64,000 bases of DNA from Mariniflexile sp. TRM1-10 (GTDB lineage Bacteria > Bacteroidota > Bacteroidia > Flavobacteriales > Flavobacteriaceae), in contig NZ_CP022985.1 of assembly GCF_003425985.1 (NCBI RefSeq), forward strand, positions 2,269,501 through 2,333,500. The letters are read 5' to 3'. The position numbers and the translations under genes were made by a program. Below the pieces are notes generated by a model, which worked only from the letters and a program-made list of their open reading frames with translations, did no database searches and was not told where the DNA came from. This document shows, piece after piece, positions 18,381 to 27,090 of this stretch; the first letter of the stretch is position 1, and every line of letters begins with the position of its first letter.

Positions 18381-19502
18381 ATGAACAAAACAGTAAAAAT
18401 CAGTTTAGTATTAGTTGTCATCATACTATTAGCATTTGTATTAAAATATTTTAAAGACGCCAACTCTAAAGCCATTGAAGATTTTAAAGTTGAAGAGCCT
18501 TTTTATACATCCATAAGCACCAAGGCGGTAGCAACAGGTAAATTAAATCCTGAAGAAGAAATTGAGCTAAAACCTCAAATTTCTGGTATAGTTGATGAAA
18601 TTCTTGTTGAAGAAGGCGATGTGGTTAAAAAAGGTGACTTAATTGCAAAGATTCGAGTTGTGCCAAACGAACAAAGTTTGGTAAGTGCCAGCAGTCGTAT
18701 TTCTTCAACTAAGTTATCGTATGATAATGCGAAAGTGTTATACGAAAGAAACAAATCGCTTTTTGAAAAAGGCGTTATTTCCAAACAAGATTTTGAAAAC
18801 AGCGAACTGGCATTTAATCAAGCTAAGGAAACACTCAGTCAAGCCCAAAACGATTATCAAATTATAAAACGCGGGTCTATTTCTGGCGGAAGTTCGGCAA
18901 ATACCAATATTATAGCACAAATTTCAGGAACTGTTTTAGAAATTCCTGTGCGTGAAGGCGATCAAGTCATTCAAAGTAATAATTTCAATGCAGGAACTAC
19001 CATTGCCATAATTGCCGATATGAGTCACATGATTTTTGAAGGTAAAGTAGATGAAGCTGAAGTTGGGAAATTAAAAGAAGGCAAAGAAATAAAAGTTATT
19101 TTAGGAGCCATCAATGAAAAAGAATTCCCTGCAAAACTAACCTTTGTTGCTCCCAGAGGTGTTGAAGAAAATGGTGCTGTTCAGTTTACCGTTAAAGCCA
19201 ATGTCACTTTAGATAAAACCACTAATATTAGAGCAGGATACAGCGCCAATGCCGAAATTGATATAGAAAATAAAGACAGTGTTTTAGCTATAAGGGAAGC
19301 GTTGCTACAATACAACCGAATTACCGAAAAGCCTTTTGTTGAAATATTGGAAAGTGAAGGTAAGTACAAAAAGCAAAATGTCACTTTGGGATTGTCCGAT
19401 GGTATCAATGTAGAAATTACCGAAGGCGTTAAAAAAGGCGATAAAATTAAAGTGTGGAACAAAGCTTCAAAAGACAATGAAGATGAAGAACAAGGAAGAT
19501 AA
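18381..19502 (+). CDS. Periplasmic adaptor (HlyD/MacA family) of the efflux pump
   Basis: The 373-residue adaptor has an N-terminal membrane anchor (about 7-24). A split lipoyl/barrel-sandwich follows (KPQISGIVDEILVEEGDVVKKGD, later IIAQISGTVLEIPVREGDQV) around an alpha-hairpin (about 95-165). A beta-barrel and a membrane-proximal domain end the protein. It bridges the permeases to a TolC channel, encoded next. The Glu/Asp-rich tail (DNEDEEQGR) overlaps possible upstream starts of the TolC gene. Confidence 0.93.
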   Translation: MNKTVKISLVLVVIILLAFVLKYFKDANSKAIEDFKVEEPFYTSISTKAVATGKLNPEEEIELKPQISGIVDEILVEEGDVVKKGDLIAKIRVVPNEQSLVSASSRISSTKLSYDNAKVLYERNKSLFEKGVISKQDFENSELAFNQAKETLSQAQNDYQIIKRGSISGGSSANTNIIAQISGTVLEIPVREGDQVIQSNNFNAGTTIAIIADMSHMIFEGKVDEAEVGKLKEGKEIKVILGAINEKEFPAKLTFVAPRGVEENGAVQFTVKANVTLDKTTNIRAGYSANAEIDIENKDSVLAIREALLQYNRITEKPFVEILESEGKYKKQNVTLGLSDGINVEITEGVKKGDKIKVWNKASKDNEDEEQGR

Positions 19503-19527
19503 AATGATGCCTATTTATATATTTAAA

Positions 19528-20862
19528 ATGAAAAACAGCTTTTTTATACTCGTATTAACACTTTTGGTTTTTACAACCTCTTTTTCACAAAGTAAAAAAT
19601 GGACATTGGAAGATTGTGTAAACCATGCGCTAGAAAATAATATTACAATACAACAAGGTGAAAATGCTTTACTTACCGACGAACAAAATATTATCGCAGC
19701 CAAAGGTAACTTTTTACCAGGAGTTAGTGCCAGTGCGGGGCATAATGTCGGTGTTGGTACGCAGCGTATAGATATTGGTAACACCCAAGTGATTGTAGAT
19801 AGAACATCACATAGTTCTAGTTTTGGAGTTGGAGCAAGTCAAACGGTATTTAACGGGTTTAGGTTAACAAATCTCTACAAACAATCAAAATTAAATCTAG
19901 AAACGAGTCAATTAGAGTTGAATAGAATTAAAGATGACATATCTTTAAACGTAGTAAATGCCTATTTGAACGTGTTGTTTAACAAAGAAAATTTAGCCAC
20001 TGCCAAAGCACAGTATGAGTTTAGTGATAAGCAATTAGTGCAAGTTAAAAGTTTGGTTGATGCTGGCGTACAACCTAGAGCAAATATTTATGATATCGAA
20101 GCTACATTAAGTGCCGATGCACAAAGTGTAACCATAGCCGAGAATAACGTAACCTTGGCGTTATTAACCTTATCACAATTACTACAAGTGCCTTTCGAAG
20201 GGTTTGATGTTGAAGTTATTAATATAGAAAGTCCATCGGAAGCATTATTATATACTAACGTTGCACCAGTTTTAAATTTTGCTTTAGAAAATAGAAATGA
20301 GATTAAAATTGCCGAAAAAAACATCGAAAATGCACAGTTAAATACCGAAATTTCTAAAAGTGGCTACTTACCAAGTGTGTCAATAGGATATGGTTTTAAT
20401 ACCAATGCGTTTTATACAAATTTAACTCAAAATGAAGATGCTTTTTTAGAACAGTTAAACAATCAAAAGTCGCATAGTTTTAATTTGAATGTAAATATTC
20501 CCATTTTTTCAAGATTTCAAAATAAAACAGCCGTAGCAAAATCCAGAATACAGGAAGAAAACAGTAAGCTTAATTTAGAGCAAGCAAAATTAGATTTAGA
20601 GTCTAATATACAACGCGCATTTACCGATGCGCAAGCGGCATTTAAAGCTTTTGAAGCTGCAAAAAAATCGTTGGCAGCTCAAAAATTATCATTTGAAAAT
20701 TCACAGGAGCGTTTTAATATTGGAAGTATGACGTCTTTTGAACTAGACCAAGCCCGCATACGTTTAATAAATGCCCAAGCATCTTTAATAAATGCTAAGT
20801 ATGATTTTGTTTTTAAGACAAAAGTTTTAGACTTTTACATGGGAAAATCTTTAACTAATTAA
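19528..20862 (+). CDS. TolC family outer-membrane channel
   Basis: This outer-membrane efflux protein is 444 residues from the chosen ATG. That start gives a clean signal peptide (MKNSFFILVLTLLVFTTSFS, then Q). In-frame ATGs at 19477 and 19504 would put charged residues in front of it and overlap the adaptor gene. The mature protein shows the two OEP repeats of TolC: long helices with NxxA/LxxA periodicity, NAYLNVLFNKENLATAK in repeat one and FTDAQAAFKAFEAAKKSLAAQK in repeat two. It completes the tripartite pump. Confidence 0.93.
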   Translation: MKNSFFILVLTLLVFTTSFSQSKKWTLEDCVNHALENNITIQQGENALLTDEQNIIAAKGNFLPGVSASAGHNVGVGTQRIDIGNTQVIVDRTSHSSSFGVGASQTVFNGFRLTNLYKQSKLNLETSQLELNRIKDDISLNVVNAYLNVLFNKENLATAKAQYEFSDKQLVQVKSLVDAGVQPRANIYDIEATLSADAQSVTIAENNVTLALLTLSQLLQVPFEGFDVEVINIESPSEALLYTNVAPVLNFALENRNEIKIAEKNIENAQLNTEISKSGYLPSVSIGYGFNTNAFYTNLTQNEDAFLEQLNNQKSHSFNLNVNIPIFSRFQNKTAVAKSRIQEENSKLNLEQAKLDLESNIQRAFTDAQAAFKAFEAAKKSLAAQKLSFENSQERFNIGSMTSFELDQARIRLINAQASLINAKYDFVFKTKVLDFYMGKSLTN

Positions 20863-20863
20863 T

Positions 20864-21538
20864 GTGGCTTTAATACTTAATATTGAAACAGCAACAACCA
20901 ATTGTTCGGTATCACTTTCAAAAGAAGGAAAAACACTGTTTTTAAAAGAAGATAACAGTAAAAACTATTCGCATGCCGAAAGCTTACATGTGTTTATTGA
21001 TGCTGTTTTAAAAGAAGGAGGCATCACTTCAAAAGCGTTGGATGCGATAGCTATTAGTAAAGGTCCTGGTTCTTATACAGGGTTACGCATCGGTGTATCG
21101 GCAGCTAAAGGACTTTGTTTTGCCTTAGATAAACCCTTAATTTCTGTGCCAACTTTAGAAGCCTTAGCGCATCAGGTAGATTGTAATGATGGTATTATAG
21201 TCCCCATGTTAGATGCCAGACGTTTGGAAGTATATGCAGCAATTTTTAATTCAAATTATAAAGAAATTAGAGAAACCGAAGCGCAAATTTTAGATGAAAA
21301 CGCTTTTGTAGAATATTTATATAAAGGCAACGTGTATTTTGTCGGTAATGGTGTTGAAAAAACAAAAGCCATAATCAATCACCCCAACGCTGTTTTTATT
21401 GAAGATAAATTACCATCGGCAAGCGAGATGAGTATGTTGGCTTATACTAAATACAAAATAAGCGACTTTGAAGATGTCGCTTATTTTGAGCCCTATTATT
21501 TAAAAGATTTTGTGGCTTTAAAATCCAATAAGAACTAA
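20864..21538 (+). CDS. tsaB: tRNA threonylcarbamoyladenosine biosynthesis protein TsaB
   Basis: TsaB is the non-catalytic partner of TsaD in making t6A37 on ANN-decoding tRNAs. The 224-residue product has the ASKHA N-terminus MALILNIETATTNCSVSL and the diagnostic SKGPGSYTGLRIG. The start is a GTG one base after the TolC stop, so it is co-transcribed with the efflux genes although unrelated in function. It converges on the MscS gene with only 36 bases between and no clear terminator. Confidence 0.95.
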   Translation: MALILNIETATTNCSVSLSKEGKTLFLKEDNSKNYSHAESLHVFIDAVLKEGGITSKALDAIAISKGPGSYTGLRIGVSAAKGLCFALDKPLISVPTLEALAHQVDCNDGIIVPMLDARRLEVYAAIFNSNYKEIRETEAQILDENAFVEYLYKGNVYFVGNGVEKTKAIINHPNAVFIEDKLPSASEMSMLAYTKYKISDFEDVAYFEPYYLKDFVALKSNKN

Positions 21539-21574
21539 AGTCCTTTTCCTTTGGGAGCGGATTTAGGAGATGGA

Positions 21575-22390
21575 TTAAGCATTCTTTTTAATTTCAACTT
21601 GATGTGGGTACGGAATTTCAATACCAGCAGCATCAAGCGCTTCTTTTACGTTTTCGGTCACTTCAAAGTAAACGGTCCAATAGTCTTCCGCATTGCACCA
21701 AGGTCTTACGGCAAAATTTACCGAGCTATCTGCCAGAGCTAATACATTTACGGTAGGTTCCGGGGTTTGTAATACTTTAGGATGCGTTGTTAAAACAGTC
21801 ATTAAAACCTCTTTGGTTATCTTAATATTGGAATCGTAACCAACACCAAAAACGAGATCGACACGTCGTGTTCCTTCTGTAGTGTAATTAACAATGTTTC
21901 CGTTAGATAAAGCTCCATTGGGAATGATTATTTCCTTGTTGGAGAGCCCAATTAATTTTGTGGTAAATATTTCAATTTGTTTTACGGCACCAATTTCGCC
22001 TTGGGCTTCAATAACATCACCTATTTTAAAGGGTTTGAAGATCATAATTAGAACACCACCGGCAAAATTTCCTAAAGAACCTTGAAGCGCCAAACCAATA
22101 GCCAAACCTGCTGCGGCAATAATGGCAGCAAACGAGGTAGTGGGTACACCTAAAGTGCCTAAAAGGGTAATGATCAGCAATATTTTTAATCCCCAACTAA
22201 GAAGGTTTATTAGAAACTTTTGAAGACTTTCCTCATAACTACTTTTTGTCATTACTTTTCGGGTTGCCTTCAGGATTTTTTTAATTATCCACGAGCCAAT
22301 AATCCAAATGGCAATGGCGCCAATTATTTTTAGTCCATATTCAATTGCTAATTCAATCCACTTTTCAGTGTCAATGTTTTCAAATTTCAT
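21575..22390 (-). CDS. Small-conductance mechanosensitive channel, MscS family
   Basis: The 271-residue protein matches the minimal MscS. It has three membrane helices: about 18-37, 58-80, and a Gly/Ala-rich pore helix with TTSFAAIIAAAGLAIGLALQGSLGNFAGGVLIM. A beta domain (FKIGDVIEAQGEIGAVKQIEIFTTKLIGLSNKEIIIPNG) and a C-terminal alpha/beta cage follow. It opens under membrane tension during hypo-osmotic shock. Confidence 0.94.
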   Translation of the reverse strand: MKFENIDTEKWIELAIEYGLKIIGAIAIWIIGSWIIKKILKATRKVMTKSSYEESLQKFLINLLSWGLKILLIITLLGTLGVPTTSFAAIIAAAGLAIGLALQGSLGNFAGGVLIMIFKPFKIGDVIEAQGEIGAVKQIEIFTTKLIGLSNKEIIIPNGALSNGNIVNYTTEGTRRVDLVFGVGYDSNIKITKEVLMTVLTTHPKVLQTPEPTVNVLALADSSVNFAVRPWCNAEDYWTVYFEVTENVKEALDAAGIEIPYPHQVEIKKNA

Positions 22391-22473
22391 AATTGTATTT
22401 ATAATTTATTTAGGGTTTAAAGTTATAAACTTTACAAGCAAACAGTCTTAAAATAAAAGTCAAGATGGGTTCC

Positions 22474-22827
22474 TTATATAAAGCAGCTAATCAAAGCGAC
22501 GATGGCAGGAACTGCTTGTGCGTAAAATAGTTTTATCTGTTTTGTGGAATAAGACCCATAAATACCTGCGATAATTACGCAAATTAGAAAAAAAACAGCT
22601 ATTTGGATGTCTTTTTGAATGATTGAAAATATCAGGCCAGCGGCCAAAAAACCATTATATAAACCTTGGTTGGCTGCTAATACTTTGGTGTCATCGGCAA
22701 AATTTTTAGATTTTAATCCGAAGGTTTTAATGCCTTTTGGGGTGGTCCATAAAAACATTTCCAATATTAAAAAATAGAAGTGCTCTAGCGCAACAAAAAC
22801 AATTAAAATGGTTGTTAAAAGGGTCAT
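22474..22827 (-). CDS. DUF1304 family membrane protein
   Basis: This 117-residue protein has four predicted helices and the family pattern ALEHFYFLILEMFLWTTPKGIKTFGL near the N-terminus, with NQGLYNGFLAAGLIF in the middle. The function is unknown. It is preceded by a leader that includes a perfect 20-base palindrome at 22887-22906. Confidence 0.85.
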   Translation of the reverse strand: MTLLTTILIVFVALEHFYFLILEMFLWTTPKGIKTFGLKSKNFADDTKVLAANQGLYNGFLAAGLIFSIIQKDIQIAVFFLICVIIAGIYGSYSTKQIKLFYAQAVPAIVALISCFI

Positions 22828-22886
22828 TTTTTTATTAAAAATTTTGCATAAAAAAAGAAACGAAATATGGACGAATTTTAGCCATT

Positions 22887-22906
22887 CCTGCCTGCCGGCA
22901 GGCAGG
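22887..22906. repeat. Perfect 20-base G+C-rich palindrome
   Basis: The sequence is self-complementary over all 20 bases (half-site CCTGCCTGCC) and far richer in G+C than its surroundings. It lies between the DUF1304 and dodecin genes, both on the reverse strand. Confidence 0.9.
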
Positions 22907-22946
22907 TTTTAGGAAATAGAAAAAGTCAAGATAAGTTCAATATAAA

Positions 22947-23147
22947 TTAATTTACTTCAAAAGTAATCTTTAGGTTTACTCTAAACGCTGTTATTTCACC
23001 ATCTTTTACAGTGGCGCTTTGGTCTTGTACGTAAACTGATCGAATGTTTTTAACGCTTTTTGAGGCGTGCTTTATAGCTTTTCTAGTCGCATCTTCCCAG
23101 CTTTCGGTAGAGTCAGATAAAATTTCAATAACTTTCAATACAGACAT
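22947..23147 (-). CDS. Dodecin family protein
   Basis: This 66-residue protein has the dodecin fold pattern: beta-strand VLKVIEILSDS, helix SWEDATRKAIKHASKSVKN, then IRSVYVQDQSATVKDGEITAFRVNLKITFEV. Dodecins form hollow dodecamers that store flavins or CoA. The aromatic residue that stacks on flavin in typical bacterial dodecins (Trp in a DWFEV-like strand) is Ser here (RSVYV), so flavin binding is doubtful. It appears to be a single-gene unit. Confidence 0.88.
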   Translation of the reverse strand: MSVLKVIEILSDSTESWEDATRKAIKHASKSVKNIRSVYVQDQSATVKDGEITAFRVNLKITFEVN

Positions 23148-23196
23148 GATTTTAAAAATTTAAGTGAAAAACCTAAAGTTAATAAAATTTATGCAA

Positions 23197-23359
23197 TGAA
23201 CTTGTTTAAATTTTTTTAATTGAAGCGAAAATTAGTCGTTTTGCGCTCGATTGAAGGCTTTTTTAAGTTGCATAGCAGGGCTATGGAACGAGGAAAAGAC
23301 AAAAAGCGAGTGCAAAATGACAATTTTTTAGCCAATTGTGAAAAGTTTAAACGAGTTCA
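23197..23359. repeat. TIR repeat family 1, copy A
   Basis: This 163-base element has imperfect terminal inverted repeats, TGAACTTGTTTAAATTTT at the left (from 23197) and GAAAAGTTTAAACGAGTTCA at the right (23340-23359). Inside is a hairpin CATAGC/GCTATG (23271-23285) followed by GAACGAG. The right half matches the left half of the copy at 46869-47143 in inverted orientation. It lies between the dodecin and NifU genes. Confidence 0.75.
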
Positions 23360-23360
23360 A

Positions 23361-24263
23361 CTAACCGTTTATGGCTTCAACTGTTTCAACCTTGCCTTTT
23401 AGCATTTCCTTTAGCATATTTTCAATACCGCTTTTTAGGGTATAAGTTGAAGATGGACAGCCACTGCAAGCGCCTTGCAACATCACACTTACGTTTTTGC
23501 TTTCGGAATCATACGATATGAATTGAATGTTGCCACCATCACTCGCAACAGCAGGTTTAACATATTCTTCTAAAATATTAATGATTTCTTTAGAAGTATC
23601 ATCCAATGATTCATATTGCGTATCTAATTGTGTAGTCGATTTTTTTAAAGTTTCTGCAGCATTTGGTAATACGACATCTTTACCGTTTTCAATGTAGCTT
23701 CTAATAAACTCACGTAGCTCGATAGTAATATCTTGCCATTCTGCCATGTCATATTTTGTAATAGACACATAGTTTTCGTCAATAAAAACACTTTTTACAA
23801 ACGGAAAATGAAATAGCTCTGTAGCTAATGGCGACAATTTTGCTTCGTCTATAGATGTGAATTCAAAAAGAGCCGTTACTATCTTTTTGTTAGCCACAAA
23901 CTTCATTACCGAAGGGTTTGGCGTACTTTCGGCATAAACAGTAACAGGGACTTTCTTGGCTTGGGCAGTTTCTTCAATCACAATGCCACCATCGTTTAAG
24001 TAGGCTTCAATTTGTTCGGCCACTTCGTCTTGAACATCGCTCCACTCTACAATGCCGTAACGTTCTACAGCAATAAAATTACCAGAGATATATACCTTTT
24101 TTACAAAAGGCAGGTAGAATAATTGTTGCGCTAAAGGCGATGCTTTAGCTTCATCTATATTGTCAAATTCAAAACTTTGATGCTTGGTTATAAAAGCATT
24201 TAGTTCGAATTTAATGATGGCGTTATTTGATGTTTCCCGTACAGAAACCTTGAAAGTATTCAT
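23361..24263 (-). CDS. NifU family protein with two Nfu N-terminal domains
   Basis: This Fe-S cluster scaffold or carrier is 300 residues. Two tandem Nfu_N-type domains (about 1-90 and 105-195) share the pattern IDEAKxSPLAxxLFxxPFVKxVxI and are followed by a linker. A C-terminal NifU domain (about 220-298) carries the cluster-binding CSGC within LQGACSGCPSSTYTLK. Most bacterial Nfu proteins carry one N-terminal domain; the doubling is clear here. The stop lies next to repeat copy A. Confidence 0.93.
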   Translation of the reverse strand: MNTFKVSVRETSNNAIIKFELNAFITKHQSFEFDNIDEAKASPLAQQLFYLPFVKKVYISGNFIAVERYGIVEWSDVQDEVAEQIEAYLNDGGIVIEETAQAKKVPVTVYAESTPNPSVMKFVANKKIVTALFEFTSIDEAKLSPLATELFHFPFVKSVFIDENYVSITKYDMAEWQDITIELREFIRSYIENGKDVVLPNAAETLKKSTTQLDTQYESLDDTSKEIINILEEYVKPAVASDGGNIQFISYDSESKNVSVMLQGACSGCPSSTYTLKSGIENMLKEMLKGKVETVEAING

Positions 24264-24643
24264 TTCAGCTAATTTTTTACAAAAATACTAAAAGAAAACT
24301 TTAGATATCCATATATTTGAGTTTTGTTGTCTCTTTTTAAGAGATTGAAGTGCAAAGTTTACGCTTTGTTTTTTTATGATTTTTTAGAGATTGTTTAAAT
24401 TTTGTTTTTGGAATGTTTTATAGGGTATTTTTTTGTCAGACAGGGCCGAGCGTATAAAAAAGGTCTGGGAGACCTTTTTAGCGAAGGAGCCGGGCTGCCG
24501 CGAGGGAGAGGTACGTAGCTATGGATCGAAAAATAGCTGAAGTATGGCGGAAAAAGGCACATAAAAGAGCCAAAGGATAAAACTTAAACAGTCTCTTTAT
24601 AACCAAAGCGTTTGTGCAATAGCAAACCAACTCGAGTGAACTT
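24264..24643. other. Intergenic region between divergent nifU-type and porP-type genes
   Basis: These 380 bases hold no convincing gene. The right two thirds are repeat copy C. The promoters of both divergent genes should lie here, but I could not place a clear TTG/TAnnTTTG pair. Confidence 0.6.
24386..24596. repeat. TIR repeat family 1, copy C
   Basis: This 211-base element has terminal inverted repeats AGAGATTGTTTAAATTTT (24386-24403) and AAAACTTAAACAGTCTCT (24579-24596), which pair at 16 of 18 positions. It contains the hairpin AAAAAGGTCT-ggg-AGACCTTTTT (24457-24479) flanked by CCGAGCGT on one side and AGCGAAGGAGCC on the other. These flanks are shared with two hairpins in the copy at 46869-47143. 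Confidence 0.78.
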
Positions 24644-25648
24644 ATGAAGTTAAAAAATATTTTCATGGTAGCAGTAAGCGTTTTGTTCGCTTATAGTGTA
24701 AATTCGCAAGAAGGCTTACCGATATATACCGATTACCTCACCGATAATTATTATTTAATTCATCCGTCGATGGCGGGTATTGCTAACTGTTCCAAGATTA
24801 GGTTAACGGCACGCCAGCAATGGTTTGGGCATGAAGATGCGCCCAAGCTTTTAACATTAAGCATGAATGGACGCATTGGAGATTCGCCCTCTGCCATTGG
24901 AGGTATTTTGTACACCGATAACAACGGGTACCATTCGCAATCTGGCGCTTATGCAACCTATGCACATCACATTATGTTTTCTAGAACGGAAACCGATTTA
25001 AATATGCTCTCTTTTGGTTTGAGTGCCGGGTTTATTCAGTATAAATTAGATGAAACTTCTTTTTTGTTTGATGGACCAGACCCTATAATAGATGGCGTTG
25101 TGCAGAACGAGACTAACTTCAATATAGACTTAGGAGTGTCATACCATTTTTTAGATTTTTATGCACATGGCACCGTGAAAAATGTGTTGAAGAATGCTGG
25201 AGTTAATAACGATATTGAAATAACAAGCAATTTAAGACGCTATTTAATTTCTGTAGGTAGTGTATTTAGTAAATACGGAAGCGAATGGAGTTACGAACCT
25301 TCTTTAATGTTTCAGTATAAAGATGGCACTCAAGAAGCATCTTTAGATATTAATGCCAAGGCATACAAAGAAATGGAATTTGGTAAAATTTGGGGTGGTT
25401 TATCCTATAGAACAAGTTTGGATGGTGCCGAATACCAAACCAGTTCTGGAGCAGTAGATAGTCAAAAACTACAACAGATAACCCCCATTTTAGGAGTGAA
25501 TTATAATGAATTTATGTTTGCTTATACTTATACCTATCAATCTAATTCTGTGGTGTATGCCAATGGCGGTTTTCATCAATTAACCTTAGGCTATAATTTT
25601 AATTGCAGACGCGAACGTTACGATTGTAGATGTCCTGCGGTGAATTGA
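24644..25648 (+). CDS. PorP/SprF family type IX secretion membrane protein
   Basis: The 334-residue protein has a signal peptide (residues 1-21, ending VNSQ) and the family opening EGLPIYTDYLTDNYYLIHPSMAGIANCSKIRLTARQQW. A beta-barrel-like body follows, ending LTLGYNFNCRRERYDCRCP. PorP/SprF proteins are outer-membrane partners of type IX-secreted adhesins such as SprB and are often found next to them. No large adhesin gene is adjacent here, so this is an orphan copy. The four clustered Cys at the C-terminus are unusual. Confidence 0.88.
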   Translation: MKLKNIFMVAVSVLFAYSVNSQEGLPIYTDYLTDNYYLIHPSMAGIANCSKIRLTARQQWFGHEDAPKLLTLSMNGRIGDSPSAIGGILYTDNNGYHSQSGAYATYAHHIMFSRTETDLNMLSFGLSAGFIQYKLDETSFLFDGPDPIIDGVVQNETNFNIDLGVSYHFLDFYAHGTVKNVLKNAGVNNDIEITSNLRRYLISVGSVFSKYGSEWSYEPSLMFQYKDGTQEASLDINAKAYKEMEFGKIWGGLSYRTSLDGAEYQTSSGAVDSQKLQQITPILGVNYNEFMFAYTYTYQSNSVVYANGGFHQLTLGYNFNCRRERYDCRCPAVN

Positions 25649-25665
25649 ATTGAAAGAAAAGAAAG

Positions 25666-25733
25666 TATTGTCGGGAGCGCTGCCGAAACTTAACAGATTT
25701 AGTTTTCAGCATCGCTCGAACAGACAGACAATA
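25666..25733. repeat. Long imperfect inverted repeat between convergent genes
   Basis: TATTGTC pairs with GACAATA at the ends. Inside, GAGCGCTGCCGAAACT pairs with AGTTTTCAGCATCGCTC with small mismatches. It probably serves as a bidirectional terminator. Confidence 0.6.
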
Positions 25734-26891
25734 TTAATTCCAGGTATATTTCTTCTTTTTAGCTTGTTCTTTAATAGCATTGGTCATGGCATTTTCCAAT
25801 CCATTTTTGGTATCTGTTTTTTGTTCTGAAATATAGACTTTACGTTTCGCGTTTAATTCTTGAATTTTATTTTGAATTTGTTCGCGCTCTTTCTTTTTTT
25901 CTGAAACATATTTTTTGATTTCAGCAGCCGATTTTCCTTTTAATTCTTCAGGTAAAGCATCATCTTTTAAGGTTTCAACCGAAACTTCTTTTAATTCAAC
26001 AGCATCAACCAAATCCCAAGTTTCATTTTTATATAGATGCGAACTTTTGCTTACGGTTCTGCTTACGGCATTGGCTTTACTGTAACCTTGTGCATTGCTG
26101 TCCTGCTCAGCTTGTAATGCCATTTTTTGTTTTCCTATTTTGCCATAAATCACATAGGTTTTATTCAATTTCTGATTGAGTATAAGAATCTCATCATCAT
26201 AAGGCGAAACTATATGAACCGTAGTTTTATTTTGATTAATTGCCATATAATCGCCATTGGTTAATGCGGCACCATCTTTCCACGATGTTGAAATGCCTTG
26301 GTTGTAATCGCCACAAAAAATGGTATTTATCGTGATGCCTTTTTCTTTAGCATTCACCGAAACATCTTTATAGTTTATTTTTCCTTGTGTGAAGGGTTCA
26401 TTGCCTGCAATAAAAATGAGTTTTAAATCATCTGGATTTTTACCCCAGTTTAGTTGGTTTAAAGAGGTTTGAATTACCTGTCCGCAATATTCCTCACCAC
26501 CATTTGTGGTTAACGAGAAAAGCTCTTTCGAGATTTCATCTAAATCATTACTAAATGCCAAAACCTGCCGTATATAGCCTTCTGCGCTAGGTAACCTATC
26601 ATTGCCATATTCATACAGTGCAATTTCTAAATGGGGTTTGTTGGTGCCACATTTTGCGTATGATAGTTCATTTACAATATCCCAAAGTTGTGCTTTAGCT
26701 TGGTCTATTAATCCGTCCATGCTATTGCTTGTATCTAATAAAAGGGCGACTTTAATAAATTGTTTATTGATTTCATGTTTTGCTATTTCAGTTTGAGCAT
26801 AGTTAGTAGGTTGTTTTTTGTTATTGGCGTTACAAGCTGTAAACCCAATTAGTGCGATGCTGAATACGAGTGTTTTAAGATGTGTTTTCAT
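25734..26891 (-). CDS. VWA domain lipoprotein
   Basis: The 385-residue product starts with a lipoprotein signal (Cys20 in GFTACNANN). A von Willebrand A domain (about 45-235) has a complete MIDAS first motif, DTSNSMDG. A Lys/Glu-rich coiled-coil C-terminus (about 310-380) follows. VWA domains bind ligands through a metal ion; the partner is unknown. Conserved stretches such as LTTNGGEEYCGQVIQTSL and IFIAGNEPFTQG are typical of a Bacteroidota VWA subfamily. It is transcribed divergently from the sensor kinase gene. Confidence 0.85.
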   Translation of the reverse strand: MKTHLKTLVFSIALIGFTACNANNKKQPTNYAQTEIAKHEINKQFIKVALLLDTSNSMDGLIDQAKAQLWDIVNELSYAKCGTNKPHLEIALYEYGNDRLPSAEGYIRQVLAFSNDLDEISKELFSLTTNGGEEYCGQVIQTSLNQLNWGKNPDDLKLIFIAGNEPFTQGKINYKDVSVNAKEKGITINTIFCGDYNQGISTSWKDGAALTNGDYMAINQNKTTVHIVSPYDDEILILNQKLNKTYVIYGKIGKQKMALQAEQDSNAQGYSKANAVSRTVSKSSHLYKNETWDLVDAVELKEVSVETLKDDALPEELKGKSAAEIKKYVSEKKKEREQIQNKIQELNAKRKVYISEQKTDTKNGLENAMTNAIKEQAKKKKYTWN

Positions 26892-27090
26892 AATTTTTTA
26901 TTTTTTTGATTAACACCATAAATCTATAATCAACTTATTTCTTAAAAAACTAAGAATGAGTAAGGGCAAGCGTTGAATGAGCCAGTTTAGTATATAAATG
27001 CGTAAACACAGCCATTCTGAATAATAATTACATCCTTTTGTAAAATCTTCATTTTATTTTATCGAGTAAAGTGCGTAAGTTTATCTCATA

